A stretch of DNA of 64,000 nt from Paenibacillus lentus (GCF_003931855.1 NZ_CP034248.1:4216001-4280000), one strand, 5' to 3'. Shown: positions 35,765-44,745, counted from the stretch's first letter. Program-made: numbers and translations. The notes: generated from the sequence alone by a model not told the origin.

Positions 35765-36010
35765 TCATTTCAAGGTGGGGGGATGCTTGCGTTCCGCCCT
35801 AGTCACGAACCAATCCATCAGCAGCATAGTTACAGCCATATCATCAATTGGAATGAACGGCAGCACATCAGGCAATACCCAATAGGCGAGAGCAGGTACA
35901 ATGAGCAGCAGCTTGTCCAGGATAGGAATTCGTGATGATGCCAGCAGCCTCGGAACACGACGGAAAATATGCGACCAATGCCGAAGCGACCATAATCTTC
36001 TCCATTTCAT
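35765..36010 (-). CDS. DUF1232 (YkvA-like) membrane protein
   Basis: An 81-residue protein with an amphipathic basic N-terminus, SRIPILDKLLLIVPALAYWVLPDVLPFIPIDD (DUF1232 core with the PDVLP...IDD turn) and two hydrophobic segments. Family function unknown. ATG at 36010 is chosen since AAAGGAGGAGGG lies just before it, inside the longer frame. Confidence 0.8.
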   Translation of the reverse strand: MKWRRLWSLRHWSHIFRRVPRLLASSRIPILDKLLLIVPALAYWVLPDVLPFIPIDDMAVTMLLMDWFVTRAERKHPPTLK

Positions 36011-36129
36011 GCTGCTCCCTCCTCCTTTTTGCATTTACTTCATTGTTGTCATAATTCGCAGAAACTTGACACTCTATCCATTATCCGAGATACAACTTGC
36101 AATTTACAATACCCTATTTTGACGGATTA

Positions 36130-36155
36130 AAAAAATAACCCGGGGTTACCCCCGG
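36130..36155 (-). terminator. Terminator whose loop is the stop codon
   Basis: Minus strand CCGGGG-gtaa-CCCCGG followed by GTTATTTTTTT. The stem (36140-36145 with 36150-36155) overlaps the last two codons of the M14 peptidase gene, and its loop contains the TAA stop at 36146-36148. Confidence 0.88.
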
Positions 36156-37087
36156 ATAAACGCGGCCAGCAATAACGAAATCTCGCTGTAAATTTGCTCG
36201 AACTGCTCTGGCGGCAGCGGGTTAACACCTTCTCCCGCTTCGATTGTGAAGCCGGGACGGCGAAATTCGCTGATGAACCAATCTTTATACCCCGCATCGC
36301 TGTCCATAAGTTTCACCGCCTCATATCCACTAACCTTCGCTAACCGTCGAGCTAAGCCTTCTGAGTAAGCGGGCTCCAGATTCCGGTAATTCCAATAGAT
36401 CTCGCGGCCTTGAGTATGCAGTGATGCTACCCTGCTGAAGCTGATCCTTCTTGTCAGAGCGGCAAGGGCAAACGCCTCCGGCTCACAAAGCGGATGCTCT
36501 CCCCCGTAGTCCTGAGAAGCCGGGGCAGCAACGCCCCGACGTAGACGCTCCTCCTCCCAGCCTGCGGGGAATTGATCATTTAAATCAACGCCGCGAATAT
36601 TCGCCTTCCAACGGCTGAAGTCCTCTTGCCCGGAATTCCATTCCATGAGCTGCACTCGAAAGGGGCAACCCGGCCACAAGCCATCCTGCGACAAGTTCAT
36701 GCCGTCCGGATTCACCATCGGCACCGCCCATAATGTAACATCACTCAATACATCGCTCAACGATTTCATGACTTGACTGTTATGGCGATGATCCTCAATG
36801 CCGGGTACAGACTCATATAAGGCGGCCAATTGCTCTATGAACCGTAGCAGAAGCGGCGTGGTGATCCATTCGTTGGCATGGACAGAAGCATTCGCATGAA
36901 CGCACTCTGCGCCTTTGCCAATGACAATCGCATCGATCGATTTACCCAATACGCTTTTTCCAATTTCCACACGCCTCAAACTAGAATAACGCTCTAATAA
37001 CCGTCCGATATGGGCTATCCCATCCTCATAACGGTACCCATCATGCACGCGCACAATAGGTTGTTGGCCACTGCTCTCTGACGCCAT
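36146..37087 (-). CDS. M14-family zinc carboxypeptidase
   Basis: A 313-residue peptidase resembling gamma-D-glutamyl-L-diamino acid endopeptidase I, which cuts wall peptides. Zinc ligands are in ASVHANEW (His, Glu) and SLHTQGRE (His); NPDGMNL and GVDLNDQFPAGW are the substrate-binding blocks; FTIEAGEG carries the catalytic Glu. No signal peptide, so it may recycle muropeptides inside the cell or mother cell. Start is the ATG at 37087, eight bases after AAGGGAGGG; the ATG two codons earlier is too close. Confidence 0.87.
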   Translation of the reverse strand: MASESSGQQPIVRVHDGYRYEDGIAHIGRLLERYSSLRRVEIGKSVLGKSIDAIVIGKGAECVHANASVHANEWITTPLLLRFIEQLAALYESVPGIEDHRHNSQVMKSLSDVLSDVTLWAVPMVNPDGMNLSQDGLWPGCPFRVQLMEWNSGQEDFSRWKANIRGVDLNDQFPAGWEEERLRRGVAAPASQDYGGEHPLCEPEAFALAALTRRISFSRVASLHTQGREIYWNYRNLEPAYSEGLARRLAKVSGYEAVKLMDSDAGYKDWFISEFRRPGFTIEAGEGVNPLPPEQFEQIYSEISLLLAAFIRG

Positions 37088-37173
37088 CAGCATCCCTCCC
37101 TTAACAAATCATTGGTTGATTGGGGTGCTTCCACGTTGCATTTAAGACTACAGACGACACTGGAAACAATCCG

Positions 37174-37806
37174 TTATTTGCCTATGAAATAAAGGATCAG
37201 CGCAAGTACGGCTAAATGTGCCGGGTAGAACAGTCTCCAGAACCAGCGGGGCATACGCCACGACTCCAGCCTTATCCACAGATTCGGTCCATACACGATC
37301 AACATGGTCGGAATAATACTAAATAGCTGTAGAATCCAACCGTACGTAAACAGAGCAGCCAAATTTAACAATAAATGCATTCCTACGAGCATTGGGCCCG
37401 ACTTCATATAATTGAATATAAGCATGAGAAGCAGTCCATATGCCCCATATTCAAAAGGAAATATCTCAAATAAGAAGCAAACGAATACAATCAATATAAA
37501 CGAGAAACAACTGTGAGACAGTCTGTCGAGCGCGCGCAGCAGAACCGCAGCAACACATAAAGAGGCAACGACATTCAGTTCATTCGTGTCGAATACTAAT
37601 TGGTACGGTATTTGTGATACAACAGCAATACTAAACAACCGGATCACATATTTGCTGTGAGAGGATGTATGCTGATGCCCTTGCGCTAGAGCATATGCAT
37701 ATAAAGGAAATGCGATGCGGCCAATGATTCTCCATAGAGGTTGGTCCGGAAAAAACAGCAGTCCTACATGATCGATCAGCATGGTCAACATGGCGAGAAA
37801 CTGCAT
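37174..37806 (-). CDS. TraX-family membrane protein
   Basis: A 210-residue protein with about seven hydrophobic segments. The start MQFLAMLTMLIDHVGLLFF, then RIAFPLYAYALAQGHQHT, are the TraX signature (family named after F-plasmid pilin acetylation, acyltransferase-like). Chromosomal Firmicute copies have no known substrate. AAGGAGGATTAGGG precedes the ATG at 37806; the longer frame to 37881 runs into a gene remnant on the other strand and is not used. Confidence 0.85.
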   Translation of the reverse strand: MQFLAMLTMLIDHVGLLFFPDQPLWRIIGRIAFPLYAYALAQGHQHTSSHSKYVIRLFSIAVVSQIPYQLVFDTNELNVVASLCVAAVLLRALDRLSHSCFSFILIVFVCFLFEIFPFEYGAYGLLLMLIFNYMKSGPMLVGMHLLLNLAALFTYGWILQLFSIIPTMLIVYGPNLWIRLESWRMPRWFWRLFYPAHLAVLALILYFIGK

Positions 37807-37843
37807 CCCTAATCCTCCTTCATCCAAATTTATGTGCGATGGA

Positions 37844-38050
37844 ATGACTGAACTATATTCACCTGCATGGTTAACCGCCATTACCAGTGTGCCCAGCTAT
37901 GACGGTGGGCTCAAAATTTGTCCGGAGGCGCATCCTAGCGACGGGCAATTGGACATTTATATCGTATTGCGGCAGATTAATGCTGCTGTTCCTATTTTTC
38001 GACAGTATTCTTCGACCGCCAATTACATAAAAACAACCTTTGCCGGATAG
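37844..38050 (+). pseudogene. C-terminal remnant of a diacylglycerol-kinase-type lipid kinase
   Basis: The plus-strand frame reads SPAWLTAITSVPSYDGG then LKICPEAHPSDGQLDIYIV, the conserved glycine-rich and P-x-x-x-D-G-x-L-D blocks near the end of the YegS/DgkB/BmrU lipid kinase family. The ATP-binding N-terminal half is absent; upstream sequence is the start of traX in the other orientation. After LRQ the family-like sequence (LMLLFLF) continues in another frame, so there is also a frameshift. Confidence 0.65.
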
Positions 38051-38073
38051 CAATCCTTCCAGCAAAGGTTGTT
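38028..38073 (-). terminator. Terminator of murI
   Basis: AACAACCTTTGC (38032-38043) and GCAAAGGTTGTT (38062-38073) form a perfect 12-bp stem. On the minus strand it is followed by TTTTATG and lies 14 bp after the murI stop. Confidence 0.88.
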
Positions 38074-38086
38074 CTCATGTTCCGAC

Positions 38087-38902
38087 TCAAGTTGGGGTGG
38101 ATATCTGCCAGACGATGGGGGTCAGCTCAATCTGCTCTCCCAACCATTGGCGAGCGATTTTACTGAACATTTCAGAATCTCCACTACAAAAAAATTGATG
38201 TATTGGCATTTCATTACCACGGGCTAACTGTCCTTTCTGATACAGTACCGTGCTAATTTCCCGTGCAGTCTCATCCGCTGAACTGATCAACTTCACATTA
38301 GGCCCCATAACCTCCTGAATTGAGCGCTTCAAGAACGGGTAGTGCGTACATCCCAGGATCAAACAATCGATCGGATGCAACCTCATCCATTGCAAAGATT
38401 GCTCTACAACCTGCTTTGCTTCCGGCGTCTCGAACTGTCCTTGCTCAACAAGTGGAACGAATTCAGGGCATGCATCGCTTACTACGTCAATGCCAGGGTT
38501 CAACTCCTTCAAAGCCGACGTGTAGGCTCCACTATTAATTGTGCCTATCGTTCCGATAACGCCGACTCTTCCTGTCTTTGTCGCGCTGATTGCCGCCCTT
38601 GCCCCAGGATGGATTACCCCAATGACGGGAACGCTAACCTTCTTCTTAATATGCTCGAGTGCGGCTGCTGTTGCAGTATTACACGCGATGACAATCATTT
38701 TGGGATCAAATTGAATCAGATAATCCACGATTTGCTCGGTAAATAAAGTGACCTCTTCCGGGGAGCGAGGTCCGTAAGGTGTACGATCTGTATCCCCGAA
38801 ATAGATAATTTTCTCTCTGGGGAGCTGTCTCATGACTTCCTTGGCCACAGTAAGACCGCCCACTCCCGAGTCTAGTATTGCGATGGCTTGCTGCACGAAC
38901 AT
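38087..38902 (-). CDS. murI: Glutamate racemase
   Basis: Makes D-glutamate for peptidoglycan. 271 residues, usual length. Visible: ILDSGVGGLTV, YFGDTDRTPYG, and the two catalytic cysteines in IACNTATAAA and LGCTHYPFL. AAAGGAAG precedes the ATG. Single gene with its own terminator. Confidence 0.95.
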   Translation of the reverse strand: MFVQQAIAILDSGVGGLTVAKEVMRQLPREKIIYFGDTDRTPYGPRSPEEVTLFTEQIVDYLIQFDPKMIVIACNTATAAALEHIKKKVSVPVIGVIHPGARAAISATKTGRVGVIGTIGTINSGAYTSALKELNPGIDVVSDACPEFVPLVEQGQFETPEAKQVVEQSLQWMRLHPIDCLILGCTHYPFLKRSIQEVMGPNVKLISSADETAREISTVLYQKGQLARGNEMPIHQFFCSGDSEMFSKIARQWLGEQIELTPIVWQISTPT

Positions 38903-39040
38903 ACCGCTTCCTTTTATTTTAGTTTAAATGCCCTACGTTACATTATGACTATTCATCATAAAATGTACTAAATAAATATTACCCTATATGAGGAGACCGT
39001 GACAAGGAAAGAACCTGGCAGCTTAACGTGCCATAACTGA

Positions 39041-39066
39041 GAAAAAGACCCTGCTGGGTCTTTTTC
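39041..39066. terminator. Bidirectional terminator
   Basis: GAAAAAGACCC-TGCT-GGGTCTTTTTC, a perfect 11-bp stem with A/T runs on both sides, 20 bp after the YtxH gene stop. Confidence 0.88.
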
Positions 39067-39085
39067 AGAGCATATTCGACTAGCA

Positions 39086-39577
39086 TTAAATCTTATTCTT
39101 GTTCCCTTCAGCGGAAGCTGCTTGCTCCTCTACGGCTTCTATTTCCAATGCCTGGGTTTCTTCTGCGCTAAAGGATATCTCGTCAACTGCGGATCCCTCT
39201 CCAGCCGCGGCTGTCTCAGCGGTTAAGGCCGTTTCCAAAAGCTCGGCTGCTTCCCCCGGATCAGTCTCCAGGGCGATTGTTGAAATCTGCGCTTCATCGC
39301 CAACCTCGTTGCCTTCTTCGCCTTTGCACTCGCGCCAAGCCTGGATATCCTGGGTAAGGTTTCCGGCGGTTTCTTTTACTTTCTCCGCTAAATGAACGCT
39401 TTGTTCACTAACTTTTCCGGCGATTTCCTCCGTTTTCTCACCAACTTGACGCGCACCTTCAGCAATGTCTTTGCGAAGCTCTTTCCCCGATTTTGGAGCA
39501 AATAACAACGCTGTAACCGAACCTACAATCGCACCAATGGCTGCGCCCCATAACCATTCTTTGTTTCCCTTGCTCAC
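39086..39577 (-). CDS. YtxH-domain general stress-type protein
   Basis: A 163-residue protein with an N-terminal hydrophobic segment WGAAIGAIVGSVTALLFAP followed by KSGKELRKDI, the YtxH (DUF948-like stress protein) signature, an amphipathic repeat helix (EKTEEIAGKVSEQ), and a long Glu/Ala-rich acidic tail. Probably membrane-attached and sigma-B-type in relatives. The GTG at 39577 has AAGGAGAG at good spacing and is preferred over the ATG at 39610. Confidence 0.8.
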   Translation of the reverse strand: MSKGNKEWLWGAAIGAIVGSVTALLFAPKSGKELRKDIAEGARQVGEKTEEIAGKVSEQSVHLAEKVKETAGNLTQDIQAWRECKGEEGNEVGDEAQISTIALETDPGEAAELLETALTAETAAAGEGSAVDEISFSAEETQALEIEAVEEQAASAEGNKNKI

Positions 39578-39709
39578 GATACATCTCTCCTTATGCGGCC
39601 GCCCGTACATCAGGGCTAATGCCTATATAGTTAATTCATTATAAGCAGTAGATGCTTGTTTCGACACAATCCTGGAGAAGACATTTTCTCGGATACCTTC
39701 TAAGCTCGA

Positions 39710-40150
39710 TTAATTTTCAATGCCTTCTTGATCCAAATAAGCACGGACATGCTCCGCAAAGGCAGGAAGCGCTTCTTCTTTCTTAAGGCGATTCAATAGT
39801 TCAGAGGCTACAACGCGATCCACGTCATAGTATTCCTGTACTAGCGGCTTACGCAAACGAACGAGTTCAATTAAGCTAGCATGCAGCTCCGAGCCGACTA
39901 CTTTCTCATCCAGCATAATATCAATAATGTCTTCGTAGCTGCTGGCATCTCTCATAATAAAACCGTCAATTAAATAACTGCCCACGTCAGTAACGATTTC
40001 CAACGCCAAATGAAGCGCTCTCTCTAGGGCATAACGTTCAAGAAGATTTGAATCTTGAATCTGCAAGGTGTCTGATGACTTCAAGACTTGGACGATTTCC
40101 GGCAGCATATGTAATCTGCGCTCAATTTGTTCCCGGTTGACGTAATACAA
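39710..40150 (-). CDS. YutE/DUF86 HepT-like protein without antitoxin partner
   Basis: A 146-residue alpha-helical protein of the DUF86 family. HepT toxins of this family carry an R-x4-6-H-x-Y active site; here the place reads VRLRKPLVQEYYDVD, with Gln where the catalytic His should be. This is the YutE-type housekeeping branch. No MNT nucleotidyltransferase gene adjoins it. Start is TTG at 40148-40150 with GGGGGAGA upstream. Confidence 0.8.
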   Translation of the reverse strand: MYYVNREQIERRLHMLPEIVQVLKSSDTLQIQDSNLLERYALERALHLALEIVTDVGSYLIDGFIMRDASSYEDIIDIMLDEKVVGSELHASLIELVRLRKPLVQEYYDVDRVVASELLNRLKKEEALPAFAEHVRAYLDQEGIEN

Positions 40151-40200
40151 GAAAGTCTCCCCCTTTGCTCATTTCAAGAATAACTTATTGCCCGGCTAAC

Positions 40201-40488
40201 TTAGAATTCAAAATCAACCGCTACCTGGCTCTCTCTAGCTTCCGCCATATGCTCAATTACCTTCTGGTGAACGGGATGCACCTGATAACCTTGTAAATCC
40301 ACCAGGGAGTCAAATGTAGTTACAAGCGCAATATCATACGAACGCGGTGATTTTACAACGTCCACTCCCACCTCAATACTGCGAAGCTGCTCGATCTTTC
40401 CTTCCATATTACGGAGAACGCCAGCCGTTCTCTCGATGCTCTCTGGGGAAGAATCCTTCAGTTTAAACAATACAATATGCTTAATCAT
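40201..40488 (-). CDS. Dabb (stress-responsive A/B barrel) protein
   Basis: A 95-residue dimeric ferredoxin-like fold protein; starts MIKHIVLFKLKD and has SYDIALVTTFDSLVDLQGYQ plus HPVHQKV, the Dabb family blocks. Function is generally unknown, with some members binding or cyclising small molecules. AAGGAGAG precedes the ATG. Confidence 0.88.
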   Translation of the reverse strand: MIKHIVLFKLKDSSPESIERTAGVLRNMEGKIEQLRSIEVGVDVVKSPRSYDIALVTTFDSLVDLQGYQVHPVHQKVIEHMAEARESQVAVDFEF

Positions 40489-40680
40489 GACATGCTCTCT
40501 CCTTAAAATAAGTAATTACTCTCAGAATATATCATACCGCATATCGAACGGAAAGCGGACGCACAATTCAACTGGGCATAAATCTAACTTTCTCGAGGCA
40601 GCACATTTGTCCAAACTCTATGATAATACCGAACATATCATATATTGCGAATCTTATAAAACACCAGGAGTGGATCTATC

Positions 40681-41007
40681 ATGGGCATATTGAACATGTT
40701 GTTCAAACGGCCGAAGCTTAAGCTTCGTTTGCTCCAAGCTTCACTGGAGCTTCTGGAGCTGCGGGTCGATCATTTGGAACACCTGCTCGCTTCAGCTACA
40801 TTCCCCGACTCTGAAACGACGGAACGGCTCGGCAAATTTGTCGGCCAGCAGCTTTCCATACAAACGAATACCATTAAAATCCCGGGAAAGTTAATCGCTG
40901 TGCACAGTGACAACTTCGAAATCTGTGATTTAAACGGAAGGCTGGTTTTCATACCCGCTACAAAAATTATTTCCGTTACATTTGATAATAAACAGCTGCA
41001 ACATTAA
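40681..41007 (+). CDS. Small protein, possible Sm-like C-terminal barrel
   Basis: A 108-residue protein of no recognised family. The first ~50 residues are helical and basic then acidic, possibly coiled; the second half alternates strands (GKLIAVHSDNFEICDLNG, FIPATKIISVTFDN) like a small beta-barrel found in Bacillus YuzF/spore-coat-type proteins. CAGGAGTGG precedes the ATG. Patatin-like gene follows 65 bp later. Confidence 0.6.
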   Translation: MGILNMLFKRPKLKLRLLQASLELLELRVDHLEHLLASATFPDSETTERLGKFVGQQLSIQTNTIKIPGKLIAVHSDNFEICDLNGRLVFIPATKIISVTFDNKQLQH

Positions 41008-41072
41008 ACTATAGATATGCGAATTTTTAATGCGATTTCAGCCCTAATGTCCCTATTATGAGGTGAATTGAA

Positions 41073-41909
41073 TTGCCAAGTTTAATATTAGAAGGGGGAA
41101 CCCTCCGTCCCATTTTTAGCGCGGGCGTGATGGATGCGCTGCTGGACGAGCAAATTATGTTCCCCTACTGCATTGGAGTGTCTGCAGGAATCAGCAATGG
41201 ATTTTCCTATATATCCAAGCAAAAGCGGAGAAACCTGGATATTGTAGAGCAATACCGCAACGATCCCCGTTACATCGGGTATCGGAATTTCATTCGTCAT
41301 CGCAGCCTGTTCGGCCTGGATTTTATTTTTGGTGAAATCCCTAGACAGCTTATCCCATTTGATATGGAGACATTTCAGAGCTATTCGGGCAAGCTGCTTG
41401 TTGGGGTAACCAATGCGGAGACAGGCCAGCCGGAATACATTGACGGCCTGCAAATCGACGAAACAATGACGATGCTCCGGGCGACCTGCGCCATCCCTAT
41501 GTTCTTTCCAGCCATTGAGATGAATGGCTCCAAATATTATGACGGCGGATTAATCGATCCCATCCCGATCCGCAAAGCGGTGGCGGATGGCAATGATAAG
41601 CATTTAATTATTCTCACTCAACCGAAAGGCTATGTAAAAACATACAGCAAACAGAATGGTATGGTCGCTAAAATGCTAAGACGCAAGTATCCGCTGCTGG
41701 AGGAGATTTTGCTGACGAGACATGAGAGATATAATGAAACGGTTGCTTATTGCGAACAATTAGAAAGAGCGGGCCAGGCGATCATTATTCGTCCGAAAAT
41801 ACCCCTGAATAGCTTCGAGAAAGATGTCAACAAGCTCCGCGCTACATGCCAGCACGGGTATGATCTGGCGATGGAGCAAATGCAAGACATCCATAAGCTA
41901 TTCCATTAA
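41073..41909 (+). CDS. Patatin-like phospholipase
   Basis: A 278-residue lipid acyl hydrolase with Ser/Asp dyad: oxyanion loop LEGGTLRPIFSAG, nucleophile in GVSAGISNG and DGGLIDPIPI with the catalytic Asp. No signal peptide, so intracellular. The start is TTG at 41073 with GAGGTGA upstream. E. coli YjjU is the same general group. Confidence 0.9.
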   Translation: MPSLILEGGTLRPIFSAGVMDALLDEQIMFPYCIGVSAGISNGFSYISKQKRRNLDIVEQYRNDPRYIGYRNFIRHRSLFGLDFIFGEIPRQLIPFDMETFQSYSGKLLVGVTNAETGQPEYIDGLQIDETMTMLRATCAIPMFFPAIEMNGSKYYDGGLIDPIPIRKAVADGNDKHLIILTQPKGYVKTYSKQNGMVAKMLRRKYPLLEEILLTRHERYNETVAYCEQLERAGQAIIIRPKIPLNSFEKDVNKLRATCQHGYDLAMEQMQDIHKLFH

Positions 41910-42002
41910 TCGCTGGAGCATTCCTTTATCCGCTTCACATGTGCGTGTACGTCTTAATTAAATTTAGAGAGATAGGCGGCAAACATTAGGTTCAAACTAT
42001 TT

Positions 42003-42662
42003 CTATAGTCGGGTCTGCCAGCCTATAAGCTTCTTAGCACTGAACCTCCGAGCTAACAGCCGAGTAATCATATATTGGTTATAAGTGCTGTAAGGCATAA
42101 CCTCCCCGCCCTCAGGGGGAGCAGAATAATACATTCCGGCGATGCAGCCAACATTATATTCATCCCAGCTGACATACTGGCGCTGGGCAATCCGGGCGAT
42201 TTCATGGGAGAAGACTCTGGCTTCCCTGATCGTTATATAACCTAATCTGACACCGGTTTGAGCGAGTGCCAGATAGAGCGCATAGTCGTAGGCAGCTATT
42301 CCCCCTGAGCCCAAGAATGGCATGATCTTGTCCACACGCATTAGCTTACTCTTATGCTCACTCGAGTCAGGCAAGCTTGCAATGTATTTACTGCGCTCCG
42401 TCGCCGGCATGGCGGACAGGCAATTTTTCAAGCTGTTGTATTCCAAGCGATGTCCCTCATATAACAACCACTTCAGCTTCTTATTGCAAGTATAAGCATC
42501 TTTTACTCGGTGGCGACGATATATCCAGTGATCAAGCGCATCTCTGGAAGTCACTCCGAGTAAATTCAAGCTCCTGATGCTTGGATCATTTAGAGGATCG
42601 TCCACAAAAAGAGCGTCTGTCATCGCACTATAATAGATTCTTCTTTTCACGATTCCGATCAT
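42003..42662 (-). CDS. DUF1266 protein, partner of the J-domain gene
   Basis: A 219-residue soluble protein. The block AAYDYALYLALAQTGVRLGY followed by an REARVF helix and YVSWDEYNVGCIAGMYY matches the DUF1266 core (Y-D-x-x-x-x-x-x-L-A-x-x-G, then W-x-x-x). Function unknown. Its ATG overlaps the stop of the upstream J-domain gene (ATGA), so translation is coupled and the two products probably work together. E. coli ybeR and ybeU are DUF1266 genes beside J-protein genes. Confidence 0.75.
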   Translation of the reverse strand: MIGIVKRRIYYSAMTDALFVDDPLNDPSIRSLNLLGVTSRDALDHWIYRRHRVKDAYTCNKKLKWLLYEGHRLEYNSLKNCLSAMPATERSKYIASLPDSSEHKSKLMRVDKIMPFLGSGGIAAYDYALYLALAQTGVRLGYITIREARVFSHEIARIAQRQYVSWDEYNVGCIAGMYYSAPPEGGEVMPYSTYNQYMITRLLARRFSAKKLIGWQTRL

Positions 42663-44593
42663 GCGCTTGTCCTTTCTTTAAGCGTTTTTAGTAACCTTCT
42701 TCTCTTCTCTTTCAGCAAACGTATAAACCAGATGAGGAAGAACAGCATGGTTCCAAAAGAAAATAAATGCAAATCTGTGATAAGAGATTGCTCATGCTGT
42801 GGTCCCTCTTCAATATATTTTGAAAAATAACTTAGAGGCTTCTCATTGTCCAGAGGCAGCCACTGTAAAGCCTGGAATGCAGCGTGTTCAACGTCCGTAG
42901 AAGCTAATTCATGGATATACCCGGAGATAGTCGCGGAATACCCGCTGTCTTTCGCGGCATCTCCGAGCCATCTTTTAGATATAAAAATGACATTGTGCTG
43001 CTTAATACCGCCTACATAAAAATAACTCATGGCGAAGCCGTATTCCCTCCAGTTATTGTCAGCAAACGTTCTGTTCTGAATAACTATCTTAGGATTTCGT
43101 GTGACCGCTTCAAGCTCATACCGTCCCAAATTAAGATCCTTAATATCCGTCAAAGTTAAGGTTACATAGCTTCCCGCCCCAACTTCCTCCAGTTGACTCA
43201 GACTCGTTATAACGATAGTCCCCCCGCTCTTTACACCATCCACTACGGCATAGCCGAACCATCCTATGCTCATGACCAATGCCATAAATACGCATATTAC
43301 CCGCCAAAAGAACCTTCGATTTTTAACAAGCTGTTGTCTAGCGGCTTGCCTTTCTCGATTATGCAGCTCCTTTACATATTTAGGATGCACAATTGCCAAA
43401 CCATGAAGCGCCTGGATCGCCTCCAATGAGCCCGGTTCTGCCTGCTCGACTACTTCCATAAACCCATCTTTCGCTCGATCGCCTTGTCCTAGCTTCAGCC
43501 AGCAATGATAGAGCATCAGCTTCGCTTCGACCAGGTGAGGAGTATGGATTAGTAGCGACTGAAGATCCTCAGCTGCCTGTGCATACTTTCCTTGCTGATA
43601 CTTCATACGGGCGCGCTGGAAATAACCGTCTAATTCCTCGGGAACCACTTGGATAAGCTTGGCACATGCATCCAATGCTTCCGCATCCTTTCCCACTCGC
43701 ACATAATATTCTGCCAGCAATCGCAGTAAGTCGGGATCATCGGCAAAAATCGCATAGCCTTGTTCAAGGAGCCGGCCCGCTTCATTCAATTTATTGGCCA
43801 TCAATGCTTGATAGCCTTTATATCGAAATCTAAGAAACTGTTCAACATCTATATCGCCGGCATGCAGTAGAAATTCATAACGCAGGCCAGGTTCTTCCAA
43901 CTGTTTCACATAATATTCCGCAAAAGAATCGGCTCCCTCGTGTTCATACCCATTCCATCGCTCGCCCAAATCAAATTTCCAACCAAAAAAGCCCTCAAGC
44001 AGCTTCCAAATCTCCTGTGGGAGATAAGGGCGGCCTTCCAGCACCACAAGCAATCGTTCACTGATCTCAGCTTTGTTGTAAATATCCCAGGTTACCTTCG
44101 AATTCAACAGTTCTACCCAGTTATCACTTGAAATTCTTGAAGGAAAATGATCATATAAAGCGATTGCCTGCTCAATGAACTCATCAATACTCTGACTACC
44201 TTCTCCCCATTCATCGAAGCCGAAATCAAAAGAAGCCATGTCTAGCCCATTTGGCAATCTAGATGGAATAATTACCATTTGCCCAAGCTCCTCTGTAGGT
44301 CCGCTTTCCATTGGTTCTACGTATAGCCAATTTTGATTTTGTTGATTCTGTGGGTCGAACTGATCTTGTTGCTCTTGTTCTATGTAATTGGGCTCGTTTG
44401 AATGCTTTACCATTTCATTTTGCTGCTTGGCGATCTTCAATGCTCGATCATACGCCTCGCGAAGCTCTTGATAACCTGCCGGATCATCTTCGGGATGGTA
44501 TACCTGAAGCTGTTTGGCATATGCACGTTTAATTTGTTTGATATCATTTGTAGGCTCGATGCCGAGCCAATGCCAAATGCTCATATAAGACAT
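42659..44593 (-). CDS. Membrane J-domain/TPR protein with HPE motif
   Basis: A 644-residue protein. Residues ~5-60 form a J domain (IWHWLGIEPTNDIKQIKRAY, then VYHPEDDPAGYQELREAYD), but the Hsp70-activating HPD tripeptide is HPE. Residues ~60-240 are acidic and of unknown fold, ~250-410 contain TPR-like helices (YFQRARMKYQQGKYAQAAED), then a transmembrane helix (~430-455), a ~130-residue outside region and a second helix near the C-terminus. Start 44593 has GTGGAG eight bases before; the GTG of the longer frame overlaps it. A paralogue lies at 47432-48718. Confidence 0.78.
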   Translation of the reverse strand: MSYMSIWHWLGIEPTNDIKQIKRAYAKQLQVYHPEDDPAGYQELREAYDRALKIAKQQNEMVKHSNEPNYIEQEQQDQFDPQNQQNQNWLYVEPMESGPTEELGQMVIIPSRLPNGLDMASFDFGFDEWGEGSQSIDEFIEQAIALYDHFPSRISSDNWVELLNSKVTWDIYNKAEISERLLVVLEGRPYLPQEIWKLLEGFFGWKFDLGERWNGYEHEGADSFAEYYVKQLEEPGLRYEFLLHAGDIDVEQFLRFRYKGYQALMANKLNEAGRLLEQGYAIFADDPDLLRLLAEYYVRVGKDAEALDACAKLIQVVPEELDGYFQRARMKYQQGKYAQAAEDLQSLLIHTPHLVEAKLMLYHCWLKLGQGDRAKDGFMEVVEQAEPGSLEAIQALHGLAIVHPKYVKELHNRERQAARQQLVKNRRFFWRVICVFMALVMSIGWFGYAVVDGVKSGGTIVITSLSQLEEVGAGSYVTLTLTDIKDLNLGRYELEAVTRNPKIVIQNRTFADNNWREYGFAMSYFYVGGIKQHNVIFISKRWLGDAAKDSGYSATISGYIHELASTDVEHAAFQALQWLPLDNEKPLSYFSKYIEEGPQHEQSLITDLHLFSFGTMLFFLIWFIRLLKEKRRRLLKTLKERTSA

Positions 44594-44676
44594 AACTATA
44601 CGCTCCACTATAAAATGTAATTTTTTCGAAGTTCCCCCTATTTTATCGGTAGCAAAGAAAGATTTATTAATAAATT

Positions 44677-44720
44677 AGTATACTTTTTATACTTGCTATA
44701 TTTTTTATATTAGATATAAT
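44677..44720 (+). promoter_or_regulatory. Promoter and inverted-repeat operator of the HxlR gene
   Basis: -35 TTGCTA (44693-44698), 16-bp spacer, -10 TATAAT (44715-44720). Just upstream and touching the -35 is the inverted repeat AGTATA-CTTTT-TATACT (44677-44693), a likely autoregulatory HxlR site. Confidence 0.6.
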
Positions 44721-44745
44721 TATTACACAAAGGGAGGCGATATTC

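Noticed and set aside
38999..39041. Tiny 13-codon GTG frame after AGGAG, followed by a terminator, resembling an attenuator leader
   Set aside because: No gene follows on that strand; the terminator belongs to the convergent YtxH gene.
39710..40150. HepT/MNT toxin-antitoxin system
   Set aside because: No nucleotidyltransferase gene adjoins it and the catalytic His is replaced by Gln, so an active toxin is unlikely.
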